Notes: a model not told the origin generated them from the letters alone. Shown: positions 42,846-52,854, numbered from the stretch's first letter. The stretch: 64,000 nucleotides of DNA from Rheinheimera lutimaris (GCF_013283795.1 NZ_JABSOD010000002.1:124001-188000), one strand, 5' to 3'. Numbers and translations: made by a program.

Positions 42846-43322
42846 ATGAAAAATAAGTTACTTGCCGCTTATACGGTTGTTATGTCGTTATCCCTATCTG
42901 TAACAGCAGAAACTGAGACAGAAATAGACTTAAATGCTTTTGCGCAGCAGTACTTTAAGGCGATGGTGGCGACTCAGGCGCCTGATGCGACAGAACAGGA
43001 TCTGGAAAACTATCTGGCACTTTTAACCGATGATATCGGCCATTCGCATTTACCTTATGTTACCGACGATTCGCGCCAGCCTGATGGCAAACAGGCGATG
43101 CGCAAAGGCATGACGTTTTATTTGGGCGCCCACACCGAACATAACGCAGAACTGCTGGATGTGTTTACCTTTAACCAGTCGGCCATCGCCATTCGCTACA
43201 GTAACAGTGCCAAAGGTATTCACCCGCAGCATAAGCAAGCCATTTCTTACAGCCAGATTATGATGGAGGTACTGGAAATGGAGAATGGTAAAGTTGCGGT
43301 GATCCGTAAGTATCATCAGTAA
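42846..43322 (+). CDS. Exported NTF2/SnoaL-like protein
   Basis: 158 residues from the ATG at 42846, with GGAG seven bases upstream (a nearer in-frame ATG at 42834 overlaps that GGAG). Signal peptide to about VTA. The mature sequence (QQYFKAMVATQAP ... LENYLALLTDDIG ... GKQAMRKGMTFYLG ... VAVIRKYHQ) has the helix-then-sheet pattern of SnoaL-like NTF2-fold proteins. Enzymatic role, if any, is unknown. Confidence 0.6.
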   Translation: MKNKLLAAYTVVMSLSLSVTAETETEIDLNAFAQQYFKAMVATQAPDATEQDLENYLALLTDDIGHSHLPYVTDDSRQPDGKQAMRKGMTFYLGAHTEHNAELLDVFTFNQSAIAIRYSNSAKGIHPQHKQAISYSQIMMEVLEMENGKVAVIRKYHQ

Positions 43323-43369
43323 TATGTATTTTACGGCGCAAGACTGCGTCAAAAATTGCCGTTACACAT

Positions 43370-44215
43370 ATGGTTAAGCAAATGAAATTGTTATTATTAC
43401 CGGTGGTTCTGCTGTTATTTTGCATTGAAGTTAATGCCAATACCGCTTACGAAATACCGCGCAGTGCCGTTATTGAGCTTAAAGAGCAATCCAGCGGTCG
43501 TGTTTACCCGCTGTTTATTCAACTGCCCGCTTCTTATGCCAAACAGCCGGATAAAGTGTATCCGGTAATTTATCTTACTGATGCGCATTACAGCTTCCCG
43601 CTGGTAAGCGGCGCGACACGATTTCCGATGAACAGCGGCGTTATGCAGCAGGCAATTATTGTTGCCGTATCGTATGAGCAAGGCTCTGAAGGTGCCGGCA
43701 GCAGAATTCGCGATTACACACCGTCAAAGGCCAAAGCCTGGCGGCAGGAAACCGGCAATGCCAGCGGCCATATGGCCTTTATCCGTGACACAGTATTTCC
43801 ATTTGTTGAGCAAAACTACCGTGCCAGCAACACCAACCGCACTTTTGTCGGCAACTCTTTAGGTGGCTTATTCGGCGCTTATATTTTATTTACTGAGCCA
43901 GCGCTGTTTACCAACTACATACTTGGCAGCCCGTCAGTGTGGTTTGATAACAATAAGATTCTGGCGGCGTCGGTGGTTAAACCCAAGGCTGCTACCAGGG
44001 TGTATATCTCTGTTGGGGAATACGAGACACCGGCTTACGGCGAAGGCCAGGATATGCTGGCCGGGGCTAAACAGTTAACAGATAAAATTCTGGCACTGGA
44101 CAGCGGTAATATTGACTTGCGATTCTCAGTGGTGCCCAGCGCCAGTCATGCCACGGCATTTCCAACTACTGCAATTCAGGGGCTGGATTGGATTTATGGC
44201 ATTAAAAAACAATGA
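43370..44215 (+). CDS. Exported esterase (Fes/YbbA-like alpha/beta-hydrolase)
   Basis: 281 residues; ATG 43382 is an equally good start and neither has a strong ribosome site. Signal peptide to about NA. The nucleophile elbow GNSLGG (Ser in FVGNSLGGLFGAYILF), VYPVIYLTDAHYSF near the start and a terminal SASHATAF histidine make a complete triad of the putative-esterase (PF00756) family, which includes enterochelin esterase and IroE/YbbA. Probable periplasmic esterase; substrate not evident. Confidence 0.88.
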   Translation: MVKQMKLLLLPVVLLLFCIEVNANTAYEIPRSAVIELKEQSSGRVYPLFIQLPASYAKQPDKVYPVIYLTDAHYSFPLVSGATRFPMNSGVMQQAIIVAVSYEQGSEGAGSRIRDYTPSKAKAWRQETGNASGHMAFIRDTVFPFVEQNYRASNTNRTFVGNSLGGLFGAYILFTEPALFTNYILGSPSVWFDNNKILAASVVKPKAATRVYISVGEYETPAYGEGQDMLAGAKQLTDKILALDSGNIDLRFSVVPSASHATAFPTTAIQGLDWIYGIKKQ

Positions 44216-44299
44216 CGATTAAACCAATGCAGTTGAGAGATATAACTGTACTTGCTGTTATGCTATGCCGCAAATCATTGCAGATTAAATCAGATAGCC

Positions 44300-44713
44300 A
44301 TGAGCAATTTTATCAGCGACAACAGTGCCGAATTTGCCGAACAGGCAAAACAAAAAATAGCGGAGTTTAATGCGCTGCATTGGGATGCAAGTAAGCGGCA
44401 GGCTCTTGGGCTTAAGCAGTTAAATGCTGCCGGTGAACTGGTGGCGGCATTGGCCGGGCGTACTTTTGGCAACTGGTTTTATTTAGAGTCGTTCTGGCTG
44501 ACAGAGGCTGAGCGCGGCAGAGGTACCGGCAGTGCTATGCTGGCAGAGGCGGAAGCTATCGCCCGGGCGCGAGGCTGTCGTTTTGTGGTACTGGACACGC
44601 TGGATTTTCAGGCTAAACCGTTTTATCAGCGCCACGGTTATCAGGTGGAGTGGGTACAACAAGATTACCCTTTTGCCGGCGGTGCCAAGTACTTTATGAC
44701 TAAAGTCTTGTAA
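44300..44713 (+). CDS. GNAT-family acetyltransferase
   Basis: 137 residues from ATG 44300 (MSNFISDNSAEF). The acetyl-CoA loop is SFWLTEAERGRGTGSAMLAE and the closing motif is FYQRHGYQVEW. Resembles GNAT proteins annotated as acting on small polyamine-like or antibiotic substrates. Complete. Followed by a bidirectional terminator. Confidence 0.88.
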   Translation: MSNFISDNSAEFAEQAKQKIAEFNALHWDASKRQALGLKQLNAAGELVAALAGRTFGNWFYLESFWLTEAERGRGTGSAMLAEAEAIARARGCRFVVLDTLDFQAKPFYQRHGYQVEWVQQDYPFAGGAKYFMTKVL

Positions 44714-44745
44714 TCGGATAACAAAATAGCGGTATAGCGCATAAT

Positions 44746-44776
44746 AAAAGCCCCGCAGAGCAATGCGGGGCTTTTT
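44746..44776. terminator. Bidirectional intrinsic terminator
   Basis: AAAAGCCCCGCA (44746-44757) pairs with TGCGGGGCTTTT (44764-44775) between two convergent genes. Confidence 0.92.
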
Positions 44777-44802
44777 AGTAAAATGGCTAAACATCTGCGG
44801 CT

Positions 44803-46929
44803 TTAAAAGTTCAAATTGAATGCATCGTTATCAATAACTTCGTCGTCGCCGATGTCACTTGGGTTTTCCAATCCCAATTGGCCTACGCCGCCTTCGCCCC
44901 AGCAGCGAATTGGCCGGCTGGTGTCCAACGCATCATCCGGTAGCAGCCTTACACAGGTATGATCGTTGCCGGCATCAATGTCAGTTACGGTGTAAGCACC
45001 AAAGTTAAGTAAAAGGGGAGCCAGGTCATCTGTAACATCATTCTGGCCGGTTTGTCCTGCATCGCTTTCGCCCCAACAATACACTGTGCCAACTGAAGTC
45101 AATACACAAGCATGTTCACCACCCAGAGCAAGTTTAACCGGTATAGCGCCGCCTAAATTCAATGCAAAAGAGAGCACGTCTAAATCAGTATTAGTACCAT
45201 CGTTGTTGCCCAGTTGACCTGAGCCGTTTTCACCCCAGCAATACACATTGGTATCGATAATCATACAACCGAACAGGCCGCCTGAGTCTATGTCCAGAAC
45301 TGTACCTACCGGTAACGTTATCTGGCTTGGTGTTGGTGAGTCGACACCGCCGTTGTTGTCGCCGAGCTGACCTGAGCTGTTATCACCCCAGCAATACACT
45401 GTGTTATTGATCAGCCGGGCACAAGAGTGTGCAGCACCGGTTGCTATTTGAACCGGCGTATCTGCTAATACAACATTGCCGGAGGGGATATACAATGTAC
45501 TAAAATCGCCGGTGCCCAATTCTCCTGAACTATTTAAACCCCAACAGTATACTTCGTTGTTCTCAAGCCGGGCGCAGCTGTGCTGTCCGTTGACCGACAC
45601 TTCAGCTACCGGTTCACTGTCAAAGTTAATTGCGCTTGTCATTGCTTTACGGTCTGAGTTGATACCCAAACCGGTCTGGCCATTTTGGCCCTCACCCCAA
45701 CAATAAAGATTGCGGTCATTTAATATAGCGCAGGCATGCTGAGAACCAACCGATATATCATTAATGGTAAGACCCGGGTCAGGTAAATCTATAGTGGTAT
45801 TGGTAACAGGGCTTTCGCCAATCTCATCACCTTTTGCTGTAAGTGAAAAGCTTAACACCCCAAGCTGGCCACTTGAGTTTTGACCCCAACACTTGGCGTT
45901 ACCATCTGCCAGAATTACGCAGCTTTGGCTCCCGCCGGCAAAAACAGTAGTACGTTCGGCAAAAGTGACATTAACGGCACAATTCGCAATGACTGCTGCG
46001 GATGTATAGTTTGTTCCCAAGTCTAACGTGCCGTCACAGCCGCTTATTGAATTAACATAGTAGCCACTGTCTGGCGTAACAGTAAGTATTGCCGTATCGC
46101 CCTCAGCAACATTTTGCGTTGCAGGATTAATACTGCCGCCAACTCCGGCAGCGCCGGTAACAGTGTATAGCGCCCGAAACGTAGCAGAGACTGCACAGTT
46201 GGTAAACAGTTCGGTAGTGGTGTAATTTGCTCCGGCTAATGAACCGCCACAACCGCTGACACTATCGATAGTAAATCCTGCATTGGCAGTAACAGTAAGG
46301 CTTGCTGTATCGCCTTGATCTAAGGTTTGTGATGCAGGGCTTATTGTACCACCTGCACCTGCAGTGCTGGTTACGGTAACGGCAGGCGCAACAGCCGCCT
46401 CAAGTGAGAAACTGGCGGTAACTGCGCAATTTGCGCTGAGTGCTGCCGTAGTATAACTGTTGCCGGATAGCGTTCCGCCGCACCCGGCGACAGAGCCGAT
46501 ATTATAGCCAGAGTCTGCAGTTACAGTGAGGGTTGCGGTACTGCCGGGCGCCAGAGTTTGGGTTGCAGGGGTAATACTGCCACCCACGCTGGCTACGCTG
46601 GTAACCATAACCGGCGGCGAAAAAGTGGCAGTGACAATACAGTCTTCAGTAACAGCTGCAGTGGTGTAAGTGTCACCGGAAAGGCTACCGCCACAACCAG
46701 TCACTGCTGCTATCGCATAACCAGTGTCTGCTGTTATAGTGACTGTTGCTTGCTGGCCTGATATCACCAGGCCGGACTCAGGTGTTACTTCACCGCCAGC
46801 CCCTGCCAAGGCTGTTATCGTATATGATATCTGCGGCTCTTCAATATTATTTTCATCATAGTTATCATTACAACCATAAAGACCAATGGTGGCGACCAAC
46901 ATTACGCTCAAATTGTTTTTTAAAGACAT
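44803..46929 (-). CDS. RCC1-repeat lipoprotein with InlB-type repeats
   Basis: 708 residues. A lipoprotein signal ends LYGC (Cys20). Residues ~35-325 hold four ~70-residue divergent InlB B-repeats (ITPATQTLAPGSTATLTV type), each with a paired GCGG and NCAV cysteine that could form a disulfide. Residues ~328-700 hold seven RCC1 repeats, each with a CWGxNxSGQLG-like strand and a HxCA strand, enough for one seven-bladed propeller. Such proteins are cell-surface or outer-membrane anchored; binding partner unknown. The repeats are close enough in DNA to allow recombination. Confidence 0.88.
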   Translation of the reverse strand: MSLKNNLSVMLVATIGLYGCNDNYDENNIEEPQISYTITALAGAGGEVTPESGLVISGQQATVTITADTGYAIAAVTGCGGSLSGDTYTTAAVTEDCIVTATFSPPVMVTSVASVGGSITPATQTLAPGSTATLTVTADSGYNIGSVAGCGGTLSGNSYTTAALSANCAVTASFSLEAAVAPAVTVTSTAGAGGTISPASQTLDQGDTASLTVTANAGFTIDSVSGCGGSLAGANYTTTELFTNCAVSATFRALYTVTGAAGVGGSINPATQNVAEGDTAILTVTPDSGYYVNSISGCDGTLDLGTNYTSAAVIANCAVNVTFAERTTVFAGGSQSCVILADGNAKCWGQNSSGQLGVLSFSLTAKGDEIGESPVTNTTIDLPDPGLTINDISVGSQHACAILNDRNLYCWGEGQNGQTGLGINSDRKAMTSAINFDSEPVAEVSVNGQHSCARLENNEVYCWGLNSSGELGTGDFSTLYIPSGNVVLADTPVQIATGAAHSCARLINNTVYCWGDNSSGQLGDNNGGVDSPTPSQITLPVGTVLDIDSGGLFGCMIIDTNVYCWGENGSGQLGNNDGTNTDLDVLSFALNLGGAIPVKLALGGEHACVLTSVGTVYCWGESDAGQTGQNDVTDDLAPLLLNFGAYTVTDIDAGNDHTCVRLLPDDALDTSRPIRCWGEGGVGQLGLENPSDIGDDEVIDNDAFNLNF

Positions 46930-47104
46930 AAAATATTCTCATTAAAATTTACTGTGAGGGACGGTGGATATAAATAACCACAATATGCATGCCAAAAACG
47001 TTTCGCTGTAAACTTTAACGACTCTACTGAGCGAGTTGGTAGGCACATGGTTTTATACTAGGCTACCGACAACAATAGTGTGGATTATATGTAAGATATC
47101 TTTG

Positions 47105-47144
47105 CGACAATAAAAAACCCTGAAATCAGGGTTTTTTATTGTCG
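47105..47144. terminator. Perfect 19-bp palindrome, bidirectional terminator
   Basis: The 19-base arm at 47105-47123 (core AAAAAACCCTGA) is an exact inverted copy of that at 47126-47144, with a 2-base centre. It ends the purC transcript (minus) just after the stop codon, and would also work on the plus strand. Confidence 0.9.
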
Positions 47145-47159
47145 AAGGGTAGGTTTGTA

Positions 47160-48263
47160 CTAAACAATCAGGCCGTAGTGCTTATCCAGCACGGCAATAA
47201 TTTCTGCTTTCGGGTTGGCCGACAGCTCAATCTTCTTGCCAATTACTTTTTCGGCTATACCGAGGTAAGTGCGGGAGATATCCAGCATCACTTGTGTGGG
47301 CAGGGCATTATCACGTGCCAGTGCTTCGCGCTCGGGCATACGGTCTTTATTCAGCAGAATATCCGGCTCGGGGAAGTTGTTTAGCAGCCACTGGCGGAAG
47401 CCTTCTTTTGATTGTTCTATAATGTTGCCGTTACGCCAGCCGGCGCCATCCCAAATACGTGAGCTGTCCGGCGTCCCGACTTCATCCATATAAATCAGTT
47501 TGCTATTGCCTGTGGCATCTTTAACGTAGCCAAACTCAAATTTGGTATCAACAAATATCTGGTCCAGTTTGGCCAGGGCATCGCTTATTACGCCAAAGCC
47601 CTGTTTCAACAGCTTTTCGTATAAGTCGATATCGGATGCTTGTTCAAAGCCAAAGGCAGCGCTGTGACGTTCGATATCAGCACGGGAAATATTGACATCA
47701 TCTGCTTCCGGTACGCCGTCTAATCCGCTCAGAATACCTTTGGTAGAAGGCGTAATTAAAATCTGTGGCAGTTTTTGATCTTTTTGCAGGCCTTCAGGCA
47801 AGGTGATGCCGCAAAATTCACGCTCACCTTTGCTGTAAGCACGCCACATCGAGCCGGTAATGTACTGGCGGGCGATGGCTTCAATTTTTACCGGCCTGGC
47901 TTTTTGTACTATCCATACCAGCGGGTGTGGGATATCCAGAATATGGCTGTCGGCCAACCCATGTTGTTTAAACAATGAGAACCAATGGTTGGAAATTGCA
48001 TTTAACGCCGCTCCCTTGCCAGGCACGCCGTTTAAGCCGTTTTCACCATGCCAAATGCAGTCAAAGGCCGAGATGCGATCACTGATTACCATAATCGCCA
48101 GCGGCGTATCGGCAGCGACCGGGTAGTTTTTCTCGCGGATAAGCCTGGCGCTGTCTGCTGCGGTTAACCAGTATACGCTGCGCACTTTGCCGGAGTGGAC
48201 CGGTAAATCTGTACGAATTGGCAAGTCGTCATTGACCGCCAGAACCTGAGTTGCAAGAGTCAT
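47160..48263 (-). CDS. purC: SAICAR synthetase
   Basis: 367 residues from the ATG at 48263 (a GTG two codons earlier is possible). Joins aspartate to CAIR using ATP in purine synthesis. Conserved parts: [11 protein letters not shown] (nucleotide loop), [40 protein letters not shown] and [12 protein letters not shown] (substrate binding). The length is the long form found in Vibrio/Shewanella-type bacteria, versus ~240 residues in E. coli. A single gene with its own terminator; no PurR box that I can see. Confidence 0.95.
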   Translation of the reverse strand: MTLATQVLAVNDDLPIRTDLPVHSGKVRSVYWLTAADSARLIREKNYPVAADTPLAIMVISDRISAFDCIWHGENGLNGVPGKGAALNAISNHWFSLFKQHGLADSHILDIPHPLVWIVQKARPVKIEAIARQYITGSMWRAYSKGEREFCGITLPEGLQKDQKLPQILITPSTKGILSGLDGVPEADDVNISRADIERHSAAFGFEQASDIDLYEKLLKQGFGVISDALAKLDQIFVDTKFEFGYVKDATGNSKLIYMDEVGTPDSSRIWDGAGWRNGNIIEQSKEGFRQWLLNNFPEPDILLNKDRMPEREALARDNALPTQVMLDISRTYLGIAEKVIGKKIELSANPKAEIIAVLDKHYGLIV

Positions 48264-48507
48264 CTTCACTTCTTCTGAGGCTGAGAAAAGGCGCGCAGAG
48301 TGTAGCAGAAACTGTAGCGTAACTGAATCGGTCTGCGCTGTTGTTTACCGCCTTAACCGGCGGTCGGGTATGCCGGTGTAGTATGCAAAATAATGGCTTT
48401 TGTAATTAAGCGTAACCAACTGTTTTTAATAGTAAAGCGCCATGGTGTTCTGCAAGGTAAATCCTTACCCTGAGCCGGAATTACACCATCCTCAGGAAAA
48501 GGCATAT

Positions 48508-49818
48508 ATGAAATCAGTTTATTTAGTATCATTGCTGGCCGTAGCGACCTTGTCAGGCCTGGCCGGCTGTGGCGGCAGTAGCAGTAACGACGCTACGGCA
48601 GACAGTTACATTCAGTTTTACAACGGCGCCGCCGTATCGGCCAATACGTTACTGAAAGCCGGTGATACCAATGCCGGTACAGCCACTTTTGGCGATGTCA
48701 GTACGCTTAGTGCGTTTAAGCCGGATACCTATACCGTAGAGCTGACCGATGTTGCCACTACAGACGAGCTGTTAAGCGATGATGTGACGTTGACCAAAGG
48801 CGATAAAACGCTGCTAATCCTGACGCAGACCGATGAACAGTACGATTATTTAAACCTCAGCTTTAAGCGTGAGCAGGAACTGGAAGATAAATTTAACCTG
48901 TATCTGGTGAATTTATCTGATGAGTATCCGCAGTTAGATGTGCATTTTGCCCCAGAAAATAAACCCTTTAGCGATGCGGAATTAGTTGACTCATTAAGCC
49001 GGCATGAAATCAGCACCGTTGTAACCAAAGATACCGGTAAATTTAATATTTACCTGACGTTAGCCGGTGCCACTACACCGCTGTTTGTCGCTGAAGCGGT
49101 TAACTTTGCCTATGAAAATACCTATGTATTGATTGTACGTGATAAGCATGGCCCGTTAGCGCAGCAGCTGTCACTGGATTTAGTGCTTAATTCATCCAGT
49201 GTGGAGGCGTATAACCATGTTGATGCCAGTGCCCAGTTTCGTGTTTACAACAGCCTGAACCAGCCGGTAGAAGTGGCATTGGATAACAGCGCGGTAGCCA
49301 CTCTGGCAGCCGGCGAATTAAGCAGCTATATCGACGGCGAAAAAGGTGACTACAGTTTGTCGGCACGGGATGGCGCCGATGCGTTGTTATTAAACAGTGC
49401 GCTGCTTAGCCTGGCGGCCGGCGAGAGCAAAACCGTACTCCTGTACGCTGATGCTGATGCCAACACCGAAGCACTGAGCATTACAGAAAAAGACGTGCCG
49501 CAGGTAAAACAGCATGATGTCAGCGTAGCTAACCTGGTAACGGATTTTGAGCAGTTGCAGGTGTATTTTGTGCGCCAGAACGAAACTATCGCCAATGCTA
49601 AAAACCACATTAAGAATCTGAAGTTTAAACAGCAGCAGTACATCAGCCTGGCTAAAGATTACTATGCTATAGCACTGGTGCATGTGGCTGAAAACGGCAG
49701 CACCACCTTACTGGATAAAACTGACAGCATGATGTTAACGCCGGGTGAGCACTATACCTTGCTGGCTGAACAGGATGCCTCAGCACCGTCAGGTTATAAG
49801 TTAAAGCTGGTAAATTAA
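48508..49818 (+). CDS. DUF4397 lipoprotein
   Basis: 436 residues from the ATG at 48508, which follows AGGAAAAGG; the frame upstream to 48442 is unlikely. Lipoprotein signal ends LAGC. The mature part contains repeated beta-sandwich segments of the DUF4397 type (SYIQFYNGAAVSANTLLKAG, QFRVYNSLNQPVEVALDN and VANLVTDFEQLQVYFV), so about three such modules. Probably a surface or periplasmic lipoprotein; no known function. Confidence 0.8.
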   Translation: MKSVYLVSLLAVATLSGLAGCGGSSSNDATADSYIQFYNGAAVSANTLLKAGDTNAGTATFGDVSTLSAFKPDTYTVELTDVATTDELLSDDVTLTKGDKTLLILTQTDEQYDYLNLSFKREQELEDKFNLYLVNLSDEYPQLDVHFAPENKPFSDAELVDSLSRHEISTVVTKDTGKFNIYLTLAGATTPLFVAEAVNFAYENTYVLIVRDKHGPLAQQLSLDLVLNSSSVEAYNHVDASAQFRVYNSLNQPVEVALDNSAVATLAAGELSSYIDGEKGDYSLSARDGADALLLNSALLSLAAGESKTVLLYADADANTEALSITEKDVPQVKQHDVSVANLVTDFEQLQVYFVRQNETIANAKNHIKNLKFKQQQYISLAKDYYAIALVHVAENGSTTLLDKTDSMMLTPGEHYTLLAEQDASAPSGYKLKLVN

Positions 49819-49853
49819 GAACAACTAAAACAATACCGGTAAGTTAGTAGAAA

Positions 49854-49962
49854 CTCACGAACCGGTTTGCCCACACCAACACGCCGTGAACCCATCCTTG
49901 GGGGCTCGATTCGGCCATCCTGGCCTGCAACGGTTGGTTTAGGGTAACCCGGTTCTCACGAG
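49854..49962 (-). repeat. Dispersed MITE-like repeat, copy 2
   Basis: On the - strand it reads GAACCGGGTTACCC, then CCAACCGTTGCAGGCC, GAATCGAGCCCCCAAGGATG, GTTCACGGCGTGTTGGTGTG, GGCAAACCGGTTC, matching copy 3 without the internal insert. It is 109 bases long, lies in the gap between the DUF4397 gene and fadL, and could act as a terminator-like hairpin for both convergent genes. Confidence 0.85.
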
Positions 49963-49979
49963 GCGTTAATTCGATTTAC

Positions 49980-51452
49980 TTAGAAGCTGTAATTAGCCTG
50001 AACCGCAAACAGCTGGCCTTTATTGCTGTAATCGCCCTGATAACCGCTGTTGTACAGCCGCTCGTTCTGCACATTGTACTCGCGCTCATCAACCGATACA
50101 TCGCCGGTAAACAAGTAGCCGTAGGCGAAGTCCAGGCTTAGCTTATCGCCTAACTGCCAGTTAGCACCAACTGTTAACCAGACACGGTCATTCGTAGGGA
50201 TACGGGCGGTTTTATGGCTTTGCTCAATCGGGTTCTCGTCATAGGCTACACCGGCTTTAAGCGTCAGCTCCGGTTGATAAACATAAGTGGCACCCAGTGC
50301 AAAAGACCAGCTGTTTTGCCAGTATTCCGGAATATAACCAATATAACCCTCACTGTTCAGGTTGGGTGGTAATTGGGTATTTAAAGAAATGCTTGGGTTG
50401 GCATCATTGCTGACAATATCAATGCTTTGAAACTCGCTCCACTGCGTCCAGGCAGCGCTGAATTGTACTGATAGCGCCTCTGTTAGCTGTTGGTCCAGGC
50501 TAAAGGCGGCGCTGGCCGGAGTGGTTAAATCTAATTGGCTACCTTCAACCAAACGGTTATTTGCGGCCAGCTTGCCGGTGCGTAAATCAATTGCCGGCCG
50601 GTTAGGGGCTACCACAGCAAAGTTTGGGTTGCCTGCAACATTGGCACCGGTAATGGGTGTATTGGTAATAACGGAATCGCCTTTTAGCGTGTAACGCACC
50701 GCCGAGTGCCAGGTTAATGCCACGCGCGTACCTTTAACCGGTTCGCCGTGAATGCCTAAGGTATAACCAAAGGCAATATCGTCACCTTCAACTTCGTAGT
50801 GGCTGTTGCAGTAAGCGTCGTTGTATACCGGCATACCACCAAACATAGCATTGGTAGTGGCTTCGCCCAGTTCACATAAGCCGCTGTGATCTTTGAACTT
50901 TGACAAGGTGCCTTCAGCTCGGTTGATTGAAATACCGGCGCCGACAGACCATTGCTCATTCAGTTTATAGCCGATAGCCGGTTGCAGGCTAAGCACTTGA
51001 ATAGCGGTTTCATCGGCAAAATAGTGGCCGACAAAGTCGTCGTCGTAATCAGATGACAAACCAAAAGGGACATAAAAACCGATACCCCAACTTAATTGTT
51101 CTGACATCTTGTCGCTGTAAAACACAAAAGGCACCAGTTCGTTCAAACTATTTGCGCCTTCGCTGCGACCAACTACAGACTGGCCGTTAGCACTTTGTGC
51201 TGTTGCGTTGCGGTAATTGGTTTTAGCGCTGATCAGGTTTAAACCACCGGACAACTGCGCGCCGTCCAGTTGGGTTAAAGCCGCAGGGTTAGAGTACACC
51301 AGGGAAGCATCGGTAACCTGGGCGCCACGGCCGGCATAGGCATTACCCATGCTGCTGACCGATTGTTCGAATAATTTATAACCTTCAGCCTGCGCCGACA
51401 GACTGATAAGAGCGGAAAGTACGGCTACGGAGACGGCGGTTTTTCTAATCAT
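49980..51452 (-). CDS. fadL: FadL-family outer-membrane fatty-acid transporter
   Basis: 490 residues with a signal peptide (cleavage after AQA). The N-terminal hatch begins EGYKLFEQSVSSMGNAYAG and SLVYSNPAALTQL, hallmarks of OmpP1/FadL; the C-terminus is a long beta-barrel ending in VQANYSF. It takes long-chain fatty acids or other hydrophobic molecules across the outer membrane. A FadR-like operator at 51495-51505 lies in its promoter. Start codon has only a weak ribosome site. Confidence 0.93.
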   Translation of the reverse strand: MIRKTAVSVAVLSALISLSAQAEGYKLFEQSVSSMGNAYAGRGAQVTDASLVYSNPAALTQLDGAQLSGGLNLISAKTNYRNATAQSANGQSVVGRSEGANSLNELVPFVFYSDKMSEQLSWGIGFYVPFGLSSDYDDDFVGHYFADETAIQVLSLQPAIGYKLNEQWSVGAGISINRAEGTLSKFKDHSGLCELGEATTNAMFGGMPVYNDAYCNSHYEVEGDDIAFGYTLGIHGEPVKGTRVALTWHSAVRYTLKGDSVITNTPITGANVAGNPNFAVVAPNRPAIDLRTGKLAANNRLVEGSQLDLTTPASAAFSLDQQLTEALSVQFSAAWTQWSEFQSIDIVSNDANPSISLNTQLPPNLNSEGYIGYIPEYWQNSWSFALGATYVYQPELTLKAGVAYDENPIEQSHKTARIPTNDRVWLTVGANWQLGDKLSLDFAYGYLFTGDVSVDEREYNVQNERLYNSGYQGDYSNKGQLFAVQANYSF

Positions 51453-51494
51453 ATATACATACCCTGTTGAATGTAAAAAGTCAGCAGTATAGAC

Positions 51495-51505
51495 AGGTCA
51501 GACCT
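51495..51505 (-). promoter_or_regulatory. FadR-type operator in the fadL promoter
   Basis: AGGTC-A-GACCT is a perfect palindrome matching the FadR core GGTCNGACC. On the - strand it lies immediately before a -10-like TATACT, so bound FadR would block fadL transcription until acyl-CoA appears. Confidence 0.65.
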
Positions 51506-51768
51506 TAGAGTACATGCTCTAGCCCGGATTTATTTGTGGCTTGGTCCCGGTTTGACGGTCTGAATTGCCGCGGCGATGCAGTTATGTGAGCTATCTGACT
51601 AATAGTTAGTGATTTTGACCAAACTTAAGCAGCAGACGAAGCGATAACCAAAATGAATTTGTTTTATGTAGTTGAAATTATTAATGAATTAACGATAATC
51701 ATGGCTGGCACGGCTGCTGCATTAGCAATTATAACTTGCTCAGTTTTTAGTTTTCCAAAGGATGAATC
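51506..51768. other. Divergent promoter region, fadL / RND adaptor
   Basis: Together with the FadR site, about 316 bases separate the two genes. Beyond an imperfect 16-base palindrome (TAGAGTACATGCTCTA, 51507-51522) I see no RNA gene or coding frame. Confidence 0.4.
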
Positions 51769-52839
51769 ATGAAAACGTCACACAGTTTTACCCTTACCGC
51801 TGCTGCTGCCATTTTGGCCAGCGTGTTGTTATCCGGTTGTAACCAGGCCAACAGCTCAACGGCCGCCACGACGGCTGAGGCTGTTATCGCCATTCCGGTG
51901 GAAGCAACACTGGCGCGGCAGGGCGAGATCAGTAGCAGCTACCGCACTACCGCGACCTTAGAGGCGCGTGCCGAAGCAGAAGTGATTAGTAAAGCTACCG
52001 GCATAGTGCAGAAAATTTTAGTGGAAGAGGGCGATAAGGTTGTCGCCGGCCAGTTGTTGGCGCAGTTAGACAATGAACGCCAGCAATACAGCCTGAACAA
52101 AGAACAAGCAGAATTAAGCCGGCTTGGCAGCGAGTTAAAACGCATGGAAGAAATGTTTCAGCGTAAATTAATCAGCGCCGACGTGTTTGAAAAGCTGCAA
52201 TGGCAATATGACGCTCTGCAGGCCAGCGTAAACATGGCTGAGCTGGCACTGCGGGAAACCGATATTCGTGCGCCTATCGACGGTGTGGTATCACGCCGCT
52301 ACGCTAAAGTGGGCCAGCTGATTAATCAGCATGCTACGCAGTCATTGTTTCACATCGTGTCTAACCAACAACTGGAAGCGGTAGTGCATTTACCGGAGCA
52401 GCAACTGGCACAGGCGCGGGTTGGCCAAAATGCCTTATTGCAATTTGCCGGCATGACACCGGTAACAGCAGAGCTGGTACGTATTTCACCGGTGGTAGAC
52501 GCTGCCTCAGGTACAGTGCGTGCCATATTAAAAGTGGCAAATGCTCAGCAACTGCTAAAACCCGGTATGTTTGCTCAGGTGCAATTACAGTTTGATGTAA
52601 AAGCCAATGCGTTATTGCTGCCCAAACGCGCTCTGATGAGCACAGATAACAACCAAACCGTGTTTGTTATCGACAGCGAGAATAAAGTCAGCCGCAAGCA
52701 GGTTCATCTGGGTTATCAGGCCGACGATACCGTTGAAGTATTGTCCGGCCTGGCACCTGGTGAACAAGTGGTTATTGCCGGTCAGTCTGCACTGAAAGAT
52801 GAAGCCCTGGTTAATGTGGTTACTGTTCGCGAGTTTTAA
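51769..52839 (+). CDS. RND efflux adaptor, periplasmic lipoprotein
   Basis: 356 residues. Lipoprotein signal ends LSGC (Cys24). The order is lipoyl half (VEEGDKVVAGQLLAQLDNER), coiled-coil hairpin (~105-155), second lipoyl half (IRAPIDGVVSRRYAKVGQLI), beta-barrel and membrane-proximal domain. It links an inner-membrane RND pump to an outer-membrane channel. AAAGGA precedes the start. Two permease genes follow after repeat copy 3, so this is the adaptor of an A-B-C type system; no TolC-like gene is in view. Confidence 0.93.
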   Translation: MKTSHSFTLTAAAAILASVLLSGCNQANSSTAATTAEAVIAIPVEATLARQGEISSSYRTTATLEARAEAEVISKATGIVQKILVEEGDKVVAGQLLAQLDNERQQYSLNKEQAELSRLGSELKRMEEMFQRKLISADVFEKLQWQYDALQASVNMAELALRETDIRAPIDGVVSRRYAKVGQLINQHATQSLFHIVSNQQLEAVVHLPEQQLAQARVGQNALLQFAGMTPVTAELVRISPVVDAASGTVRAILKVANAQQLLKPGMFAQVQLQFDVKANALLLPKRALMSTDNNQTVFVIDSENKVSRKQVHLGYQADDTVEVLSGLAPGEQVVIAGQSALKDEALVNVVTVREF

Positions 52840-52854
52840 CCGGCGGACTTTTCA

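Noticed and set aside
48264-48507. PurR operator upstream of purC
   Set aside because: No sequence close to ACGCAAACGTTTGCGT was found in the gap.
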